Part shown: piece after piece, positions 34,770 through 42,395 of the stretch
Numbering within the stretch: position 1 is the stretch's first letter
Layout: the number at the start of each line of letters is the position of its first letter
Source of the DNA: Halomonas sp. M20
Lineage (GTDB): Bacteria; Pseudomonadota; Gammaproteobacteria; Pseudomonadales; Halomonadaceae
Reading direction: 5' to 3'
NCBI RefSeq assembly: GCF_020622265.1
Contig: NZ_JACNMQ010000005.1
Coordinates: 1-64,000, forward strand
DNA: 64,000 nucleotides
Program-made: the position numbers and the translations under genes
The notes under the pieces: model-generated
Seen by the model: only the letters and a program-made list of their open reading frames with translations
Database searches by the model: none
What the model was told of the DNA's origin: nothing

Positions 34770-34774
34770 CCGCC

Positions 34775-35596
34775 ATGCCCAAGTTCCTTCCTCGATCTGC
34801 TGCCGTCTTGCCAGTTGCTGCTGGCATCCTTTCTTTCGTCGCTTCCCCGGTGCAGGCCGAGGGGCCTCTTACGCCGCGTTGGTCTTTCGCCAACCTGTCG
34901 ATCAATTACCTCGACTGGTCGGATGGTACCGAGGCGCGCACCGCCGATAATGCCGCCAAGGGCGACTTCTTCTACCTTGAACTCGAAGGCGGTATCGGTT
35001 TCGATTGGGGAGAGTTCTATGGTTTCTACGATTTCGAGAACCCGCAGAACGATACCAGCGAGGAAGACGGTCGCGACAATCGACGCAGCGCCGCCAAGGT
35101 CACCTCGCATATCTATCTGGGCGAGACGCCTTTCTCGCTTTACTTTCACGTCTACGACTTTCGGGACTACGGTTACAACAGCGAGGAGCAGGATCGCATC
35201 GTTGGCCTGGGATACCGCCATACCTTCGATAATGGGCTGTGGTTCAAGCCTTTCCTGGGCAAGGCCTGGGTAGAGAGCCAGTCCGGTGGCTACAGTGGCG
35301 AGAATGGCTACATGCTCGGCTGGGTGCTGGGCTATGGCTTCGAGGCCTTTGGTGAAAACCTGAGTGTGACCAACTGGCACGAGCAGACCTTCGACCGAGA
35401 CGACGATTACCTGTCGCGTAACTACGTCAACGGCCCGGCCGGCAGTGTCGGTACCAACGGCGCCGTGGCCCTGTGGTGGCACCCCGTGGAGGCGATCACT
35501 ACCGGTGTGCAATATCGCTATTCAAATAACAAGTTGGGTACCGCCGACCATTATCAGAACGCCATGATCTACACCCTCAAATACAATTTTCTGTAG
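34775..35596 (+). CDS. tsx: Tsx-like nucleoside-specific outer-membrane channel
   Basis: A 273-residue outer-membrane beta-barrel with a signal peptide ending ASPVQA. Alternating aromatic strands such as WSFANLSINYLDW, FFYLELEGGIGFDWGEFYGFYDFENP and the C-terminal YTLKYNFL, which ends in a Phe-Leu strand, match the Tsx/OmpK family. It admits nucleosides across the outer membrane. It is followed after 15 bases by nupC and then deoC, giving a coherent uptake and breakdown set. Confidence 0.92.
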   Translation: MPKFLPRSAAVLPVAAGILSFVASPVQAEGPLTPRWSFANLSINYLDWSDGTEARTADNAAKGDFFYLELEGGIGFDWGEFYGFYDFENPQNDTSEEDGRDNRRSAAKVTSHIYLGETPFSLYFHVYDFRDYGYNSEEQDRIVGLGYRHTFDNGLWFKPFLGKAWVESQSGGYSGENGYMLGWVLGYGFEAFGENLSVTNWHEQTFDRDDDYLSRNYVNGPAGSVGTNGAVALWWHPVEAITTGVQYRYSNNKLGTADHYQNAMIYTLKYNFL

Positions 35597-35611
35597 AAAA
35601 AGGACTTTCCC

Positions 35612-36874
35612 ATGACATTGATCATGAGCCTCGTTGGGATGGCGACCCTGATTCTCATTGCGCTGCTGTTCTCCACCAATAGGCGGGCGATACGCCTGCG
35701 TACCGTGGGCGTCGCCTTCGCCATCCAGGCGGGTATCGGCGCCTTCGTGCTCTACGTGCCCTTCGGCCAGGCGGTGCTCAAGGCAGTCTCCGATGCGGTC
35801 AGCCAGGTCGTGCTCTACGCCAACGACGGCATCGATTTCCTGTTCGGCGGGTTGGCCAACGTGGAGTCGGTCGGCTTCGTCTTCGCGATCAAGGTGCTGC
35901 CGGTGATCATTTTTTTCGCCTCGCTGACCGCCGTACTCTACTACCTGGGCATCATGCAGTGGGTCGTGCGTATTCTCGGGGGCGCGCTGCAGAAGGCGCT
36001 TGGCACCTCTCGGGCAGAGTCGCTTTCGGCCACGGCCAATATCTTCGTCGGTCAGACCGAGGCGCCACTGGTGGTGCGCCCCTTTATCGCCGGCATGACG
36101 CAATCCCAGCTGTTCGCGGTGATGAGCGGCGGGCTCGCCTCGGTGGCGGGTTCGGTACTGGCGGGCTACGCCGCCCTGGGGATTCCCATGGAATATCTGG
36201 TGGCGGCTTCCTTCATGGCCGCACCGGGGGGACTGCTGTTCGCCAAGCTGATCATCCCCGAGACCCGGGAGGTGGGGGACGATGTGAATGAAGCCAATGA
36301 GGTGATCGAGGAGCAGGATCAGCCAAGCAACGTGCTCGATGCCGCTGCCGCCGGGGCCTCCTCGGGCCTGCAGCTGGCAGCCAACGTTGGTGCCATGCTA
36401 TTGGCCTTCATCGGCTTGATTGCGCTGATCAACGGCATCTTGGGCGGCATTGGGGACTGGTTCGGCATGGAGTCGCTGAGTCTCGAGTTGATCCTGGGCT
36501 GGCTGTTCGCGCCCCTGGCGTTTCTACTGGGGGTGGGCTGGGATGAGGCTGTGTTCGCGGGCTCCTTCATCGGCCAGAAGCTGGTACTCAACGAATTCGT
36601 CGCCTATGTCAACCTGGCACCCTATATCGACGGCGAGACGGTAGTGGCGGCCACGGGCGAGATGATTACCCCGCATACCGTGGCGATTCTGTCGTTTGCC
36701 CTGTGCGGCTTCGCCAATCTGTCGTCCATCGCCATTCTGTTGGGTGGGCTTGGCAGCATCGCCCCGAGCCGCCGTCACGATATCGCCCGCCTGGGTCTCA
36801 AGGCAGTATTGGCGGGCACGCTCTCCAACCTGATGTCCGCGACGATTGCCGGCTTCTTCATTGCCTTGGCGTAG
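35612..36874 (+). CDS. nupC: Concentrative nucleoside transporter (CNT family)
   Basis: A 420-residue inner-membrane nucleoside symporter with about ten helices. Family signatures are [50 protein letters not shown] and the late [24 protein letters not shown]. It can use Na+ or H+ as coupling ion; which one cannot be decided here. It lies between tsx and deoC. Confidence 0.93.
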   Translation: MTLIMSLVGMATLILIALLFSTNRRAIRLRTVGVAFAIQAGIGAFVLYVPFGQAVLKAVSDAVSQVVLYANDGIDFLFGGLANVESVGFVFAIKVLPVIIFFASLTAVLYYLGIMQWVVRILGGALQKALGTSRAESLSATANIFVGQTEAPLVVRPFIAGMTQSQLFAVMSGGLASVAGSVLAGYAALGIPMEYLVAASFMAAPGGLLFAKLIIPETREVGDDVNEANEVIEEQDQPSNVLDAAAAGASSGLQLAANVGAMLLAFIGLIALINGILGGIGDWFGMESLSLELILGWLFAPLAFLLGVGWDEAVFAGSFIGQKLVLNEFVAYVNLAPYIDGETVVAATGEMITPHTVAILSFALCGFANLSSIAILLGGLGSIAPSRRHDIARLGLKAVLAGTLSNLMSATIAGFFIALA

Positions 36875-36917
36875 AAAAGGCGGATGATCGACAGCACTTG
36901 ATCAATGAGAGGAAAGC

Positions 36918-37706
36918 ATGAGCCATTCTTCCGGTAACGAACTTCGCAACGCGGCCCGCCAAGCCCTGAGCCTGTTGGACCTCACCAGCCTCAACGACGG
37001 CGACAACGACGCTACCATCGAGGCGTTGTGCCGCCGTGCCAAGACCCCCGTCGGCACGCCGGCGGCGGTCTGCGTCTATCCCGGCTTCGTGGCGACCGCC
37101 AAACGCGCGCTCTCCGCCTATGGCCTAGGCGATAGCGTGAATGTCGCCACCGTTGCCAACTTTCCCAACGGCGATGGCGAGGTCATGGAGGTCGCCCGGG
37201 AGGTCAGGGCGGCGGTCGCATCCGGAGCCGACGAAGTAGAGGTGGTCTTTCCTTATCGTGCCTTGATGGCGGGGAACGAGGAGCAAGGCCATGACCTGGT
37301 GGATGCCTGCAAGTCGGTCTGCGCCGGTGCCACCCTCAAAGTGATTCTGGAAACCGGCGAGCTGCACGATCCGGCGCTGATCAGGCGTGCCGGCGAGCTG
37401 GCCATCGAGGCAGGGGCCGACTTCCTCAAGACCTCCACCGGCAAGGTGCCGGTCAACGCGACCCTCGAATCCGCGGAAATCCTGCTGAGCTTGATTCGCG
37501 ATACCGCCCCCGAGGTGGGCTTCAAGGCCGCCGGCGGCGTGCGCAGTGCCGAAGAGGCCCAGGCTTATTTGCAACTGGCGACGCGGCTCATGGGCAGCGA
37601 CTGGCTTACTCCGGCGCGCTTTCGTTTCGGCGCCTCGAGTCTGCTTGATGATCTGCTCGTCACTCTCGGCGTTGCCATCGCCCAGGACGAGGGCGATGGC
37701 TATTGA
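36918..37706 (+). CDS. deoC: Deoxyribose-phosphate aldolase
   Basis: A 262-residue class I aldolase that cleaves 2-deoxyribose-5-phosphate to glyceraldehyde-3-phosphate and acetaldehyde. The catalytic lysines lie in TLKVILETGEL and FLKTSTGKVPVNAT, and the substrate-binding GFKAAGGVRSAEEA motif follows. It completes the nucleoside-use unit with tsx and nupC, with AGGAAAG upstream of its ATG. Of normal length. Confidence 0.95.
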   Translation: MSHSSGNELRNAARQALSLLDLTSLNDGDNDATIEALCRRAKTPVGTPAAVCVYPGFVATAKRALSAYGLGDSVNVATVANFPNGDGEVMEVAREVRAAVASGADEVEVVFPYRALMAGNEEQGHDLVDACKSVCAGATLKVILETGELHDPALIRRAGELAIEAGADFLKTSTGKVPVNATLESAEILLSLIRDTAPEVGFKAAGGVRSAEEAQAYLQLATRLMGSDWLTPARFRFGASSLLDDLLVTLGVAIAQDEGDGY

Positions 37707-37735
37707 TGCTGGCCAGGAGGCGATTCGCTATAAAC

Positions 37736-37769
37736 GCGACGGTCGTGGGCTACCACCGGCGACCGTCGC
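37736..37769. terminator. Hairpin between deoC and nrdG
   Basis: GCGACGGTCG and CGACCGTCGC form a perfect 10-bp stem with a 14-base loop, 30 bases past deoC. A second small inverted repeat, CCCCAGA/TCTGGGG at 37847-37863, lies just past the nrdG stop. Neither has a U-tract, but the position between two converging operons fits bidirectional termination. Confidence 0.5.
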
Positions 37770-37869
37770 CGAATTCGGGCTGCTCCGCCACGCGGTAGAA
37801 GTCGCCGGCCTTTGCGAAGGGGCTGGCTACTAACGGATGCTTTTGGCCCCAGAAAATCTGGGGAAGGCG

Positions 37870-38634
37870 TCATTCGCGTAGCGTCAGCTGGTCGAAACGG
37901 GGGGCAAGGCGCTTGACGAGTCTCGCCAATTCTTCTGGCAGAGGGGCATCGACGACGGGTTCGGCGTAGGCGGAGGCCAGGCATTGCTCGGTACGGGCCA
38001 ACTGCAAAGCGTAGCGGCGCACACCACAGTCGGCCAGGCTTAGTGCCAGACGCTCCACGGCCTTGAGATCGAAATCCCGCCAATGGATAGTCGTGCGGCA
38101 CTCGAGATCGATATTGCTATCCAGCAGCAGCCCCAGGCTCTGGGCGTGGCGCGGCCAGGTGCCGAGCCGCCCGGCAATGTGCTCGAAGTCATCGACGTGG
38201 CCTTTGACGTCGAACCCCACCCAGTCGAGCCAAGGCAGCAGCGTCTCGAGGCGTCGCGGATAGACGCCCGCCGTGTGCAGCCCCACTTTGAAGCCCAGCG
38301 CCTTGGCATCCTTCATGGCCGCGACAAGGTCCGCGTGTGTAGTGGGTTCGCCGCCGCTGAATACTACGCTATCGAGTAGCCCGCGCCGATTCTCCAGGAA
38401 TTTGAGTATTTTCTCCCATTCCTCGCGCTTGCCTCGACGCGATGGAAGCATCTGCGGATTGTGGCAGTAGCCGCAGCGCAGCGGACAGCCCTGCAGAAAG
38501 ACCACACAGGCAAGATGGTCCGGGTGGTCCAGAGTAGTCATCGGCGTCAGGCCCGCAATGGGCAGTCGAATGCCGACCCGCGCGATAGGATCTTGATGCC
38601 GGGAGCGGGACTCCCGGCGAACATCGATATTCAT
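37870..38634 (-). CDS. nrdG: Anaerobic ribonucleotide reductase activating enzyme NrdG
   Basis: A 254-residue radical-SAM enzyme that installs the glycyl radical on class III RNR. The cluster motif is CPLRCGYCHNPQ (C-x3-C-x2-C, around residues 50-57), with SVVFSGGEPTTH behind it. It is the longer pyruvate-formate-lyase-activase-like version. Its ATG overlaps the stop of the small radical-domain ORF by four bases, giving the order nrdD - radical-domain ORF - nrdG in one transcript. Confidence 0.94.
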   Translation of the reverse strand: MNIDVRRESRSRHQDPIARVGIRLPIAGLTPMTTLDHPDHLACVVFLQGCPLRCGYCHNPQMLPSRRGKREEWEKILKFLENRRGLLDSVVFSGGEPTTHADLVAAMKDAKALGFKVGLHTAGVYPRRLETLLPWLDWVGFDVKGHVDDFEHIAGRLGTWPRHAQSLGLLLDSNIDLECRTTIHWRDFDLKAVERLALSLADCGVRRYALQLARTEQCLASAYAEPVVDAPLPEELARLVKRLAPRFDQLTLRE

Positions 38635-38798
38635 GAATTCAGCATCGTCTCGGTGAAGTGACGCCGCTCGCGATGCTCTGACTGCTTGCCGATGTTGAAC
38701 TGGCTGACTGGGCGATGATAGCCCATGACTCGGGTCCAGATCTCGCAGCGCTGGCGTTGTTCGCTCGGCAGGGTGTCGCGCAGGGTTTGATTGCTCAT
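38631..38798 (-). CDS. Separate NrdD glycyl-radical C-terminal domain
   Basis: A 55-residue ORF, MSNQTLRDTLPSEQRQ through RCEIWTRVMGYHRPVSQFN and GKQSEHRERRHF. This matches the last segment of ordinary NrdD proteins (in E. coli, RVCGYLG...RPFNAGKQEE), so the glycine in RVMGY is the expected radical site. The large NrdD ends just before this domain. The small ORF is in the same frame as nrdD, 22 sense codons after its TGA, but has its own AAAGGA nine bases before the ATG. It overlaps nrdG by four bases. Separate translation is therefore the simplest reading. Confidence 0.8.
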   Translation of the reverse strand: MSNQTLRDTLPSEQRQRCEIWTRVMGYHRPVSQFNIGKQSEHRERRHFTETMLNS

Positions 38799-38864
38799 GG
38801 TGATGAATCCTTTGTGCAATGGTAATGATAATAGAGCTTTGTTCACGAACTCGTGGACAGGCTC

Positions 38865-40592
38865 TCAGGCCGTGGCCTGGGTTTCTGCCAGCAATGCTTC
38901 ATCGCAGCGCGGGCAGAATTCGTGCTCGCCGGCCAGGTAGCCGTGTACCGGGCAGATCGAGAAAGTTGGGGTGACGGTCAGGTAGGGCAGTCGGAAGCGC
39001 GATAGCGCCCGCCACACCAGGGCCTTGCAGGCCGTAGCGCTGGAGAGCTTCTCGCGCATGTACAAATGCAGCACGGTGCCGCCGGTATAGCGGCTCTGCA
39101 GCGGGTCCTGATGAATCAACGCCTCGAAAGGATCGTCGGTGTGGCCCACCGGTAGCTGACTGGAGTTGGTGTAGTAGGGCGCTTCTGGCGTACCGGCCTG
39201 GAGAATGCTCGGGTAGCGGAGTGCGTCCTCCTTGGCGAAGCGGTAGGTGGTGCCTTCCGCTGGAGTGGCTTCCAGGTTGTAGAGGTGGCCGGTCTGCTTC
39301 TGGAACTGCTTCATCCGTTCGCGCACGTGATCCAGCAGTTCCAGTGCCAGGGTGCGCCCTTCCGTATTGGTGATGTCCAGACGGTCCTCGCTGAAATTGC
39401 GCACCATCTCGTTGAGGCCGTTGACCCCGAGCGTGGAGAAGTGATTGCGCAGCGTTCCCAGGTAGCGCTTCGAGTAGGGGTAGAGCCCCGCATCCATCCA
39501 TTGCTGGATGCGCTCGCGCTTGAGTTCCAGGCTGTCGCGCCCGAGTTCCATCAGCCGGTCGAGCTCCGCGTAGAGCCCGGCCCTGTCGCTGGCAAAACGG
39601 TGACCGAGCCGGGCGCAGTTGATCGTCACCACCCCCAGGGAGCCGGTCTGCTCGGCGCTGCCGAACAGGCCGTTGCCGCGTTTTAGCAGTTCGCTGAGAT
39701 CCAGCTGCAGGCGGCAGCACATGGAGCGCACCATGTGCGGTTCCAGGTCCGAATTGAGAAAGTTCTGGAAGTAGGGCAGGCCGTACTTGGCGGTCAAGGC
39801 AAACAGCCGCTCGGCGTTGTCGCTGTCCCAGTCGAAGTCCGGGGTGATGTTGTAGGTGGGGATGGGGAAGGTGAACACACGGCCCTGGCGGTCGCCGGTT
39901 TCCATCACTTCCAGATAGGCGCGGTTGATCAGGTCCATCTCGGCCTGCAGTTCGCCGTAGGTGAAGGCCTGCTCCTCGCCGCCGATCACCGGTACCTGCT
40001 CGCGCAGATCTTCAGGACACACCCAGTCGAAGGTGAGGTTGGTGAAGGGCGTCTGGCTGCCCCAGCGAGACGGCACGTTGAGGTTGTAGATGAATTCCTG
40101 GATCGCCTGCTTGACGGCAGCGTAGTTCAGGTTGTCCTTGCGCACATAGGGCGCCAGGTAGGTGTCGAAGGAGCTGAAGGCCTGGGCGCCGGCCCATTCG
40201 TTCTGCAAAGTGCCGAGAAAGTTGACCATCTGTCCCAAGGCGCTGGTTAGATGGCGCGGAGGCGTACTTTCCGCGCGATCCGGTACGCCGTTGAAGCCTT
40301 CTACCAGCAGGGTACGCAGCGACCAGCCGGCGCAATAACCGGCGAGCATGTCCAGATCGTGGATATGCAGGTCACCCTGGCGGTGAGCTTCGCCGACTGC
40401 TTGCGGGTAAACCTCATCCAACCAGTAATTGGCGATCAGCTTGCCGGAGACGTTGAGGATCAGCCCGCCCAGGGAGTAGCCCTGATTGGCGTTAGCGTGC
40501 ACCCGCCAGTCCGCGCGATTCAGATATTCATCGATGGTGGAAGCGACATCCAGACGAGACTTGCTGCCGATTTTGGTAGCGTGTGCGTTCAC
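38865..40592 (-). CDS. nrdD: Class III anaerobic ribonucleotide reductase NrdD lacking the glycyl-radical domain
   Basis: A 575-residue catalytic protein that reduces ribonucleoside triphosphates without oxygen. Catalytic-core motifs include DLHIHDLDMLAGYCAGWSL, VRSMCCRLQLD with the thiyl cysteine, and LPYLTVTPTFSICPVHGYL followed by EHEFCPRCDE, the zinc site. The usual N-terminal ATP-cone is absent: the core begins almost at once. The protein stops with TGA just after the zinc site, so the radical glycine must come from the following 55-residue ORF. A perfect FNR-type palindrome lies 86-99 bases upstream. Confidence 0.92.
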   Translation of the reverse strand: MNAHATKIGSKSRLDVASTIDEYLNRADWRVHANANQGYSLGGLILNVSGKLIANYWLDEVYPQAVGEAHRQGDLHIHDLDMLAGYCAGWSLRTLLVEGFNGVPDRAESTPPRHLTSALGQMVNFLGTLQNEWAGAQAFSSFDTYLAPYVRKDNLNYAAVKQAIQEFIYNLNVPSRWGSQTPFTNLTFDWVCPEDLREQVPVIGGEEQAFTYGELQAEMDLINRAYLEVMETGDRQGRVFTFPIPTYNITPDFDWDSDNAERLFALTAKYGLPYFQNFLNSDLEPHMVRSMCCRLQLDLSELLKRGNGLFGSAEQTGSLGVVTINCARLGHRFASDRAGLYAELDRLMELGRDSLELKRERIQQWMDAGLYPYSKRYLGTLRNHFSTLGVNGLNEMVRNFSEDRLDITNTEGRTLALELLDHVRERMKQFQKQTGHLYNLEATPAEGTTYRFAKEDALRYPSILQAGTPEAPYYTNSSQLPVGHTDDPFEALIHQDPLQSRYTGGTVLHLYMREKLSSATACKALVWRALSRFRLPYLTVTPTFSICPVHGYLAGEHEFCPRCDEALLAETQATA

Positions 40593-40677
40593 AGTTTACC
40601 CTATATATGCCGGTTTTTAAGTTTTTTAATACTATATGTTGTGTTAAGAAGCCTAGACGCTCCGGCAGCAAGAAAAG

Positions 40678-40691
40678 TTGACTCGAGTCAA
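40678..40691. promoter_or_regulatory. Perfectly symmetrical FNR-type box upstream of nrdD
   Basis: TTGACTCGAGTCAA is a full palindrome that fits the FNR/ANR core TTGA-N6-TCAA. It is centred about 92 bases upstream of nrdD, consistent with anaerobic induction of nrdD-nrdG. Confidence 0.7.
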
Positions 40692-40910
40692 TAAAACGGC
40701 TGATAACGATAAAACGACGACGCCCTTTGGGGGGAGTCAATGGATGCGTAAGCAAGGAGCGGATCTGTTGCAACTCTATAAGGAAGGGGTCGGATGATAT
40801 CTTTGCTATCTACTGAGAATCAGGGAGCGCGGCTTTGTTTTCATACCTCAAGTCCTGAGTGGATCGCTCTACTGGCAACGCGTATCCCGCTTCCGATGCT
40901 GTCGTACCAC

Positions 40911-41083
40911 TCAGACGCAGAACTGTTCGTGGAACGTCTGAATCACTGCCATGGCCTGTTCGCTGCTGATGCGGTAGTAGATCTTTTTGCCGTCACAATG
41001 TGTCGATATGAGTTCTTCTCGGCTCAGCACCGCGGTTTTTGTAAGCCTCGGCGCGATGTCGCGCGGAGTGGTATTACGCTCTT
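40911..41083 (-). pseudogene. Remnant of an ArsR-family regulator gene
   Basis: Read on the minus strand this gives RDIAPRLTKTAVLSREELIS, then THCDGKKIYYRISSEQAMAV and IQTFHEQFCV, then a TGA stop at 40911-40913. That is the wing and last helix of an ArsR/SmtB regulator (the 'GKKIYYRIS' wing is characteristic). No upstream DNA encodes the missing dimerisation and recognition helices in frame. It lies in the 584-base gap between nrdD and usp. Confidence 0.55.
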
Positions 41084-41096
41084 AGATTGATCCAGG

Positions 41097-41110
41097 TCAA
41101 GTAACTTTGC
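41097..41110. promoter_or_regulatory. FNR-type box upstream of usp
   Basis: TTGATCCAGGTCAA matches FNR TTGAT-N4-ATCAA at 9 of 10 positions and lies 67-80 bases upstream of the usp start. ANR-controlled usp genes are known in Pseudomonas, so this is a sensible target. Confidence 0.7.
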
Positions 41111-41176
41111 CGGCGTTGCGCTAACTTGGTTAACAGGAATGGATCATCGTCATCTCGACTATTTTCGGAGGTGTAT

Positions 41177-41611
41177 ATGTATCAATCGATTCTGGTACCC
41201 ATCGACGGCTCTGCCCAGTCCTGTGCAGCGCTCAAACTGGCTGCCAGCCTGACCAAGGCCGATGGAGGGCGCCTATACGCACTCAATATCCAGGAGCCAC
41301 CTCTTGCGGAGGATGCCATGGGCCGGGCTGCGGGCGCCATAGCCACTAATGCGGAGGCGATCGTGCAGCCGGCGGGACTGGCCATCATTGAACAGGCGTG
41401 TCAGCAGGCCGGACTCGACAGCAAGCAGCTGCAACCCATCGTACGAGCGGGTCAGCCGGCGCGGGTCATCTTATCGGAAGTGGAAAGCCTGGGTGTCGAT
41501 GCCGTGGTAATGGGAAGCCGCGGAAACAGCAATATTAAAAGTCTAGTGGTTGGCAGCGTCTCGCATCGTGTGCTGCATGTCGCGCCCTGCGCTGTTGTCA
41601 TCGTGCGTTAG
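41177..41611 (+). CDS. Universal stress protein (UspA family)
   Basis: A 144-residue cytoplasmic protein. It starts MYQSILVPIDGSAQSC, with GGAGG six bases upstream, and ends with the ATP-binding pattern GSRGNSNIKSLVVGSVSHRV (G-x2-G-x9-G-S). This marks the nucleotide-binding subgroup. With an FNR-type box upstream, it probably belongs to the anaerobic survival response. An alternative start at 41126 would remove the normal N-terminus and is rejected. Confidence 0.92.
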   Translation: MYQSILVPIDGSAQSCAALKLAASLTKADGGRLYALNIQEPPLAEDAMGRAAGAIATNAEAIVQPAGLAIIEQACQQAGLDSKQLQPIVRAGQPARVILSEVESLGVDAVVMGSRGNSNIKSLVVGSVSHRVLHVAPCAVVIVR

Positions 41612-41747
41612 TAGCAGCGGATCGAGACACGGAGGTGGCGCCCATGAATGAAGAGCCACTGACATCCTGCGCATTGTTTCATATGAAGGAAAGGTGACAG
41701 CTGGCCAGAGCGACTTGGCTTGCTGGCAAGAAGAGGAGTTCTTTATT

Positions 41748-41771
41748 AAGATAGTAATCAATTACTATCTT
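41748..41771. promoter_or_regulatory. Operator palindrome in front of the tetR-RND operon
   Basis: AAGATAGTAAT, two bases, then ATTACTATCTT: perfect 11-base arms. It ends 12 bases before the TetR-family start codon, just before the TTGGAG ribosome site. The position suggests autorepression by that TetR protein. Confidence 0.75.
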
Positions 41772-41783
41772 TTGGAGCATCTT

Positions 41784-42395
41784 ATGTCACGAACTCGTCA
41801 TCTGCCCTCTCGAGAACGCAAGGAGTTGACCGTGCGTGCCGTGGTGGAGCTATGCGCAGAGCAGGACCCGGCGCGTATCACCACTGCCTCCATCGCTCAG
41901 CGCATGAAGGTGACCCAGGGGGCGCTGTTTCGTCATTTCTCCGGCAAGGATGAGATATGGCAGTCGGTCATGACCTGGATCGCCGAACAGGTCTTGCAAC
42001 GTCTTGAAAAGGCCGTCGTCGGAACCGAGACGCCGTTGGCAACCCTGGAGGCGATGTTCACGGCACATATCGGTTTCATCACCGATCACCCGGGGGTGCC
42101 GCGGCTGATGTTCGGGCAGCTTCAGTACACAGAGCCAACCTCCGCCACACGACTGCTACGTTCCATGCTGGCGAAATATCGCGAACGGCTTGCGGCCATT
42201 CTCGAGGAAGGCAGGGCAAGCGGTGAATTGCGTGCCGATCTGGACACCGAAGCGGCGGTCACCCAGTTCATCGGCACGGTGCAGGGCTTGGTGGTGCAGT
42301 CGCTGATCGCCGGAGATGTCACGCGCATCACCGAGCAGGCGCCAGGTGCCTTCCTGCTTTATCGACGTGGCATTCAAGCGGGAGAGGCGTCATGA
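41784..42395 (+). CDS. TetR-family transcriptional regulator of the RND operon
   Basis: A 203-residue repressor with an N-terminal helix-turn-helix (ITTASIAQRMKVTQGALFRHFSGKDEIWQSVMTWI) and a C-terminal ligand-binding helical domain. The start MSRTRHLPSRE at 41784 is set by TTGGAG; an in-frame start at 41694 would read through the operator. Its stop overlaps the adaptor start by four bases, so it heads the efflux operon and probably controls it through the adjoining palindrome. Confidence 0.9.
   Translation: MSRTRHLPSRERKELTVRAVVELCAEQDPARITTASIAQRMKVTQGALFRHFSGKDEIWQSVMTWIAEQVLQRLEKAVVGTETPLATLEAMFTAHIGFITDHPGVPRLMFGQLQYTEPTSATRLLRSMLAKYRERLAAILEEGRASGELRADLDTEAAVTQFIGTVQGLVVQSLIAGDVTRITEQAPGAFLLYRRGIQAGEAS

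Noticed and set aside
38799-38867. TGA of nrdD as a selenocysteine codon
   Set aside because: Class III RNRs have no selenocysteine at this place, the following stem lacks the bacterial SECIS loop pattern I know, and a separate start with ribosome site follows. Readthrough is kept only as a lower-interest idea.
40794-41090. 98-codon plus-strand frame between nrdD and usp
   Set aside because: It lies opposite the ArsR remnant, whose minus-strand translation is recognisable; the plus-strand protein is not.
41644-41697. 17-codon ORF (MNEEPLTSC...) with GGAGG upstream, between usp and tetR
   Set aside because: Has a ribosome site but is too short to support without conservation or expression data.
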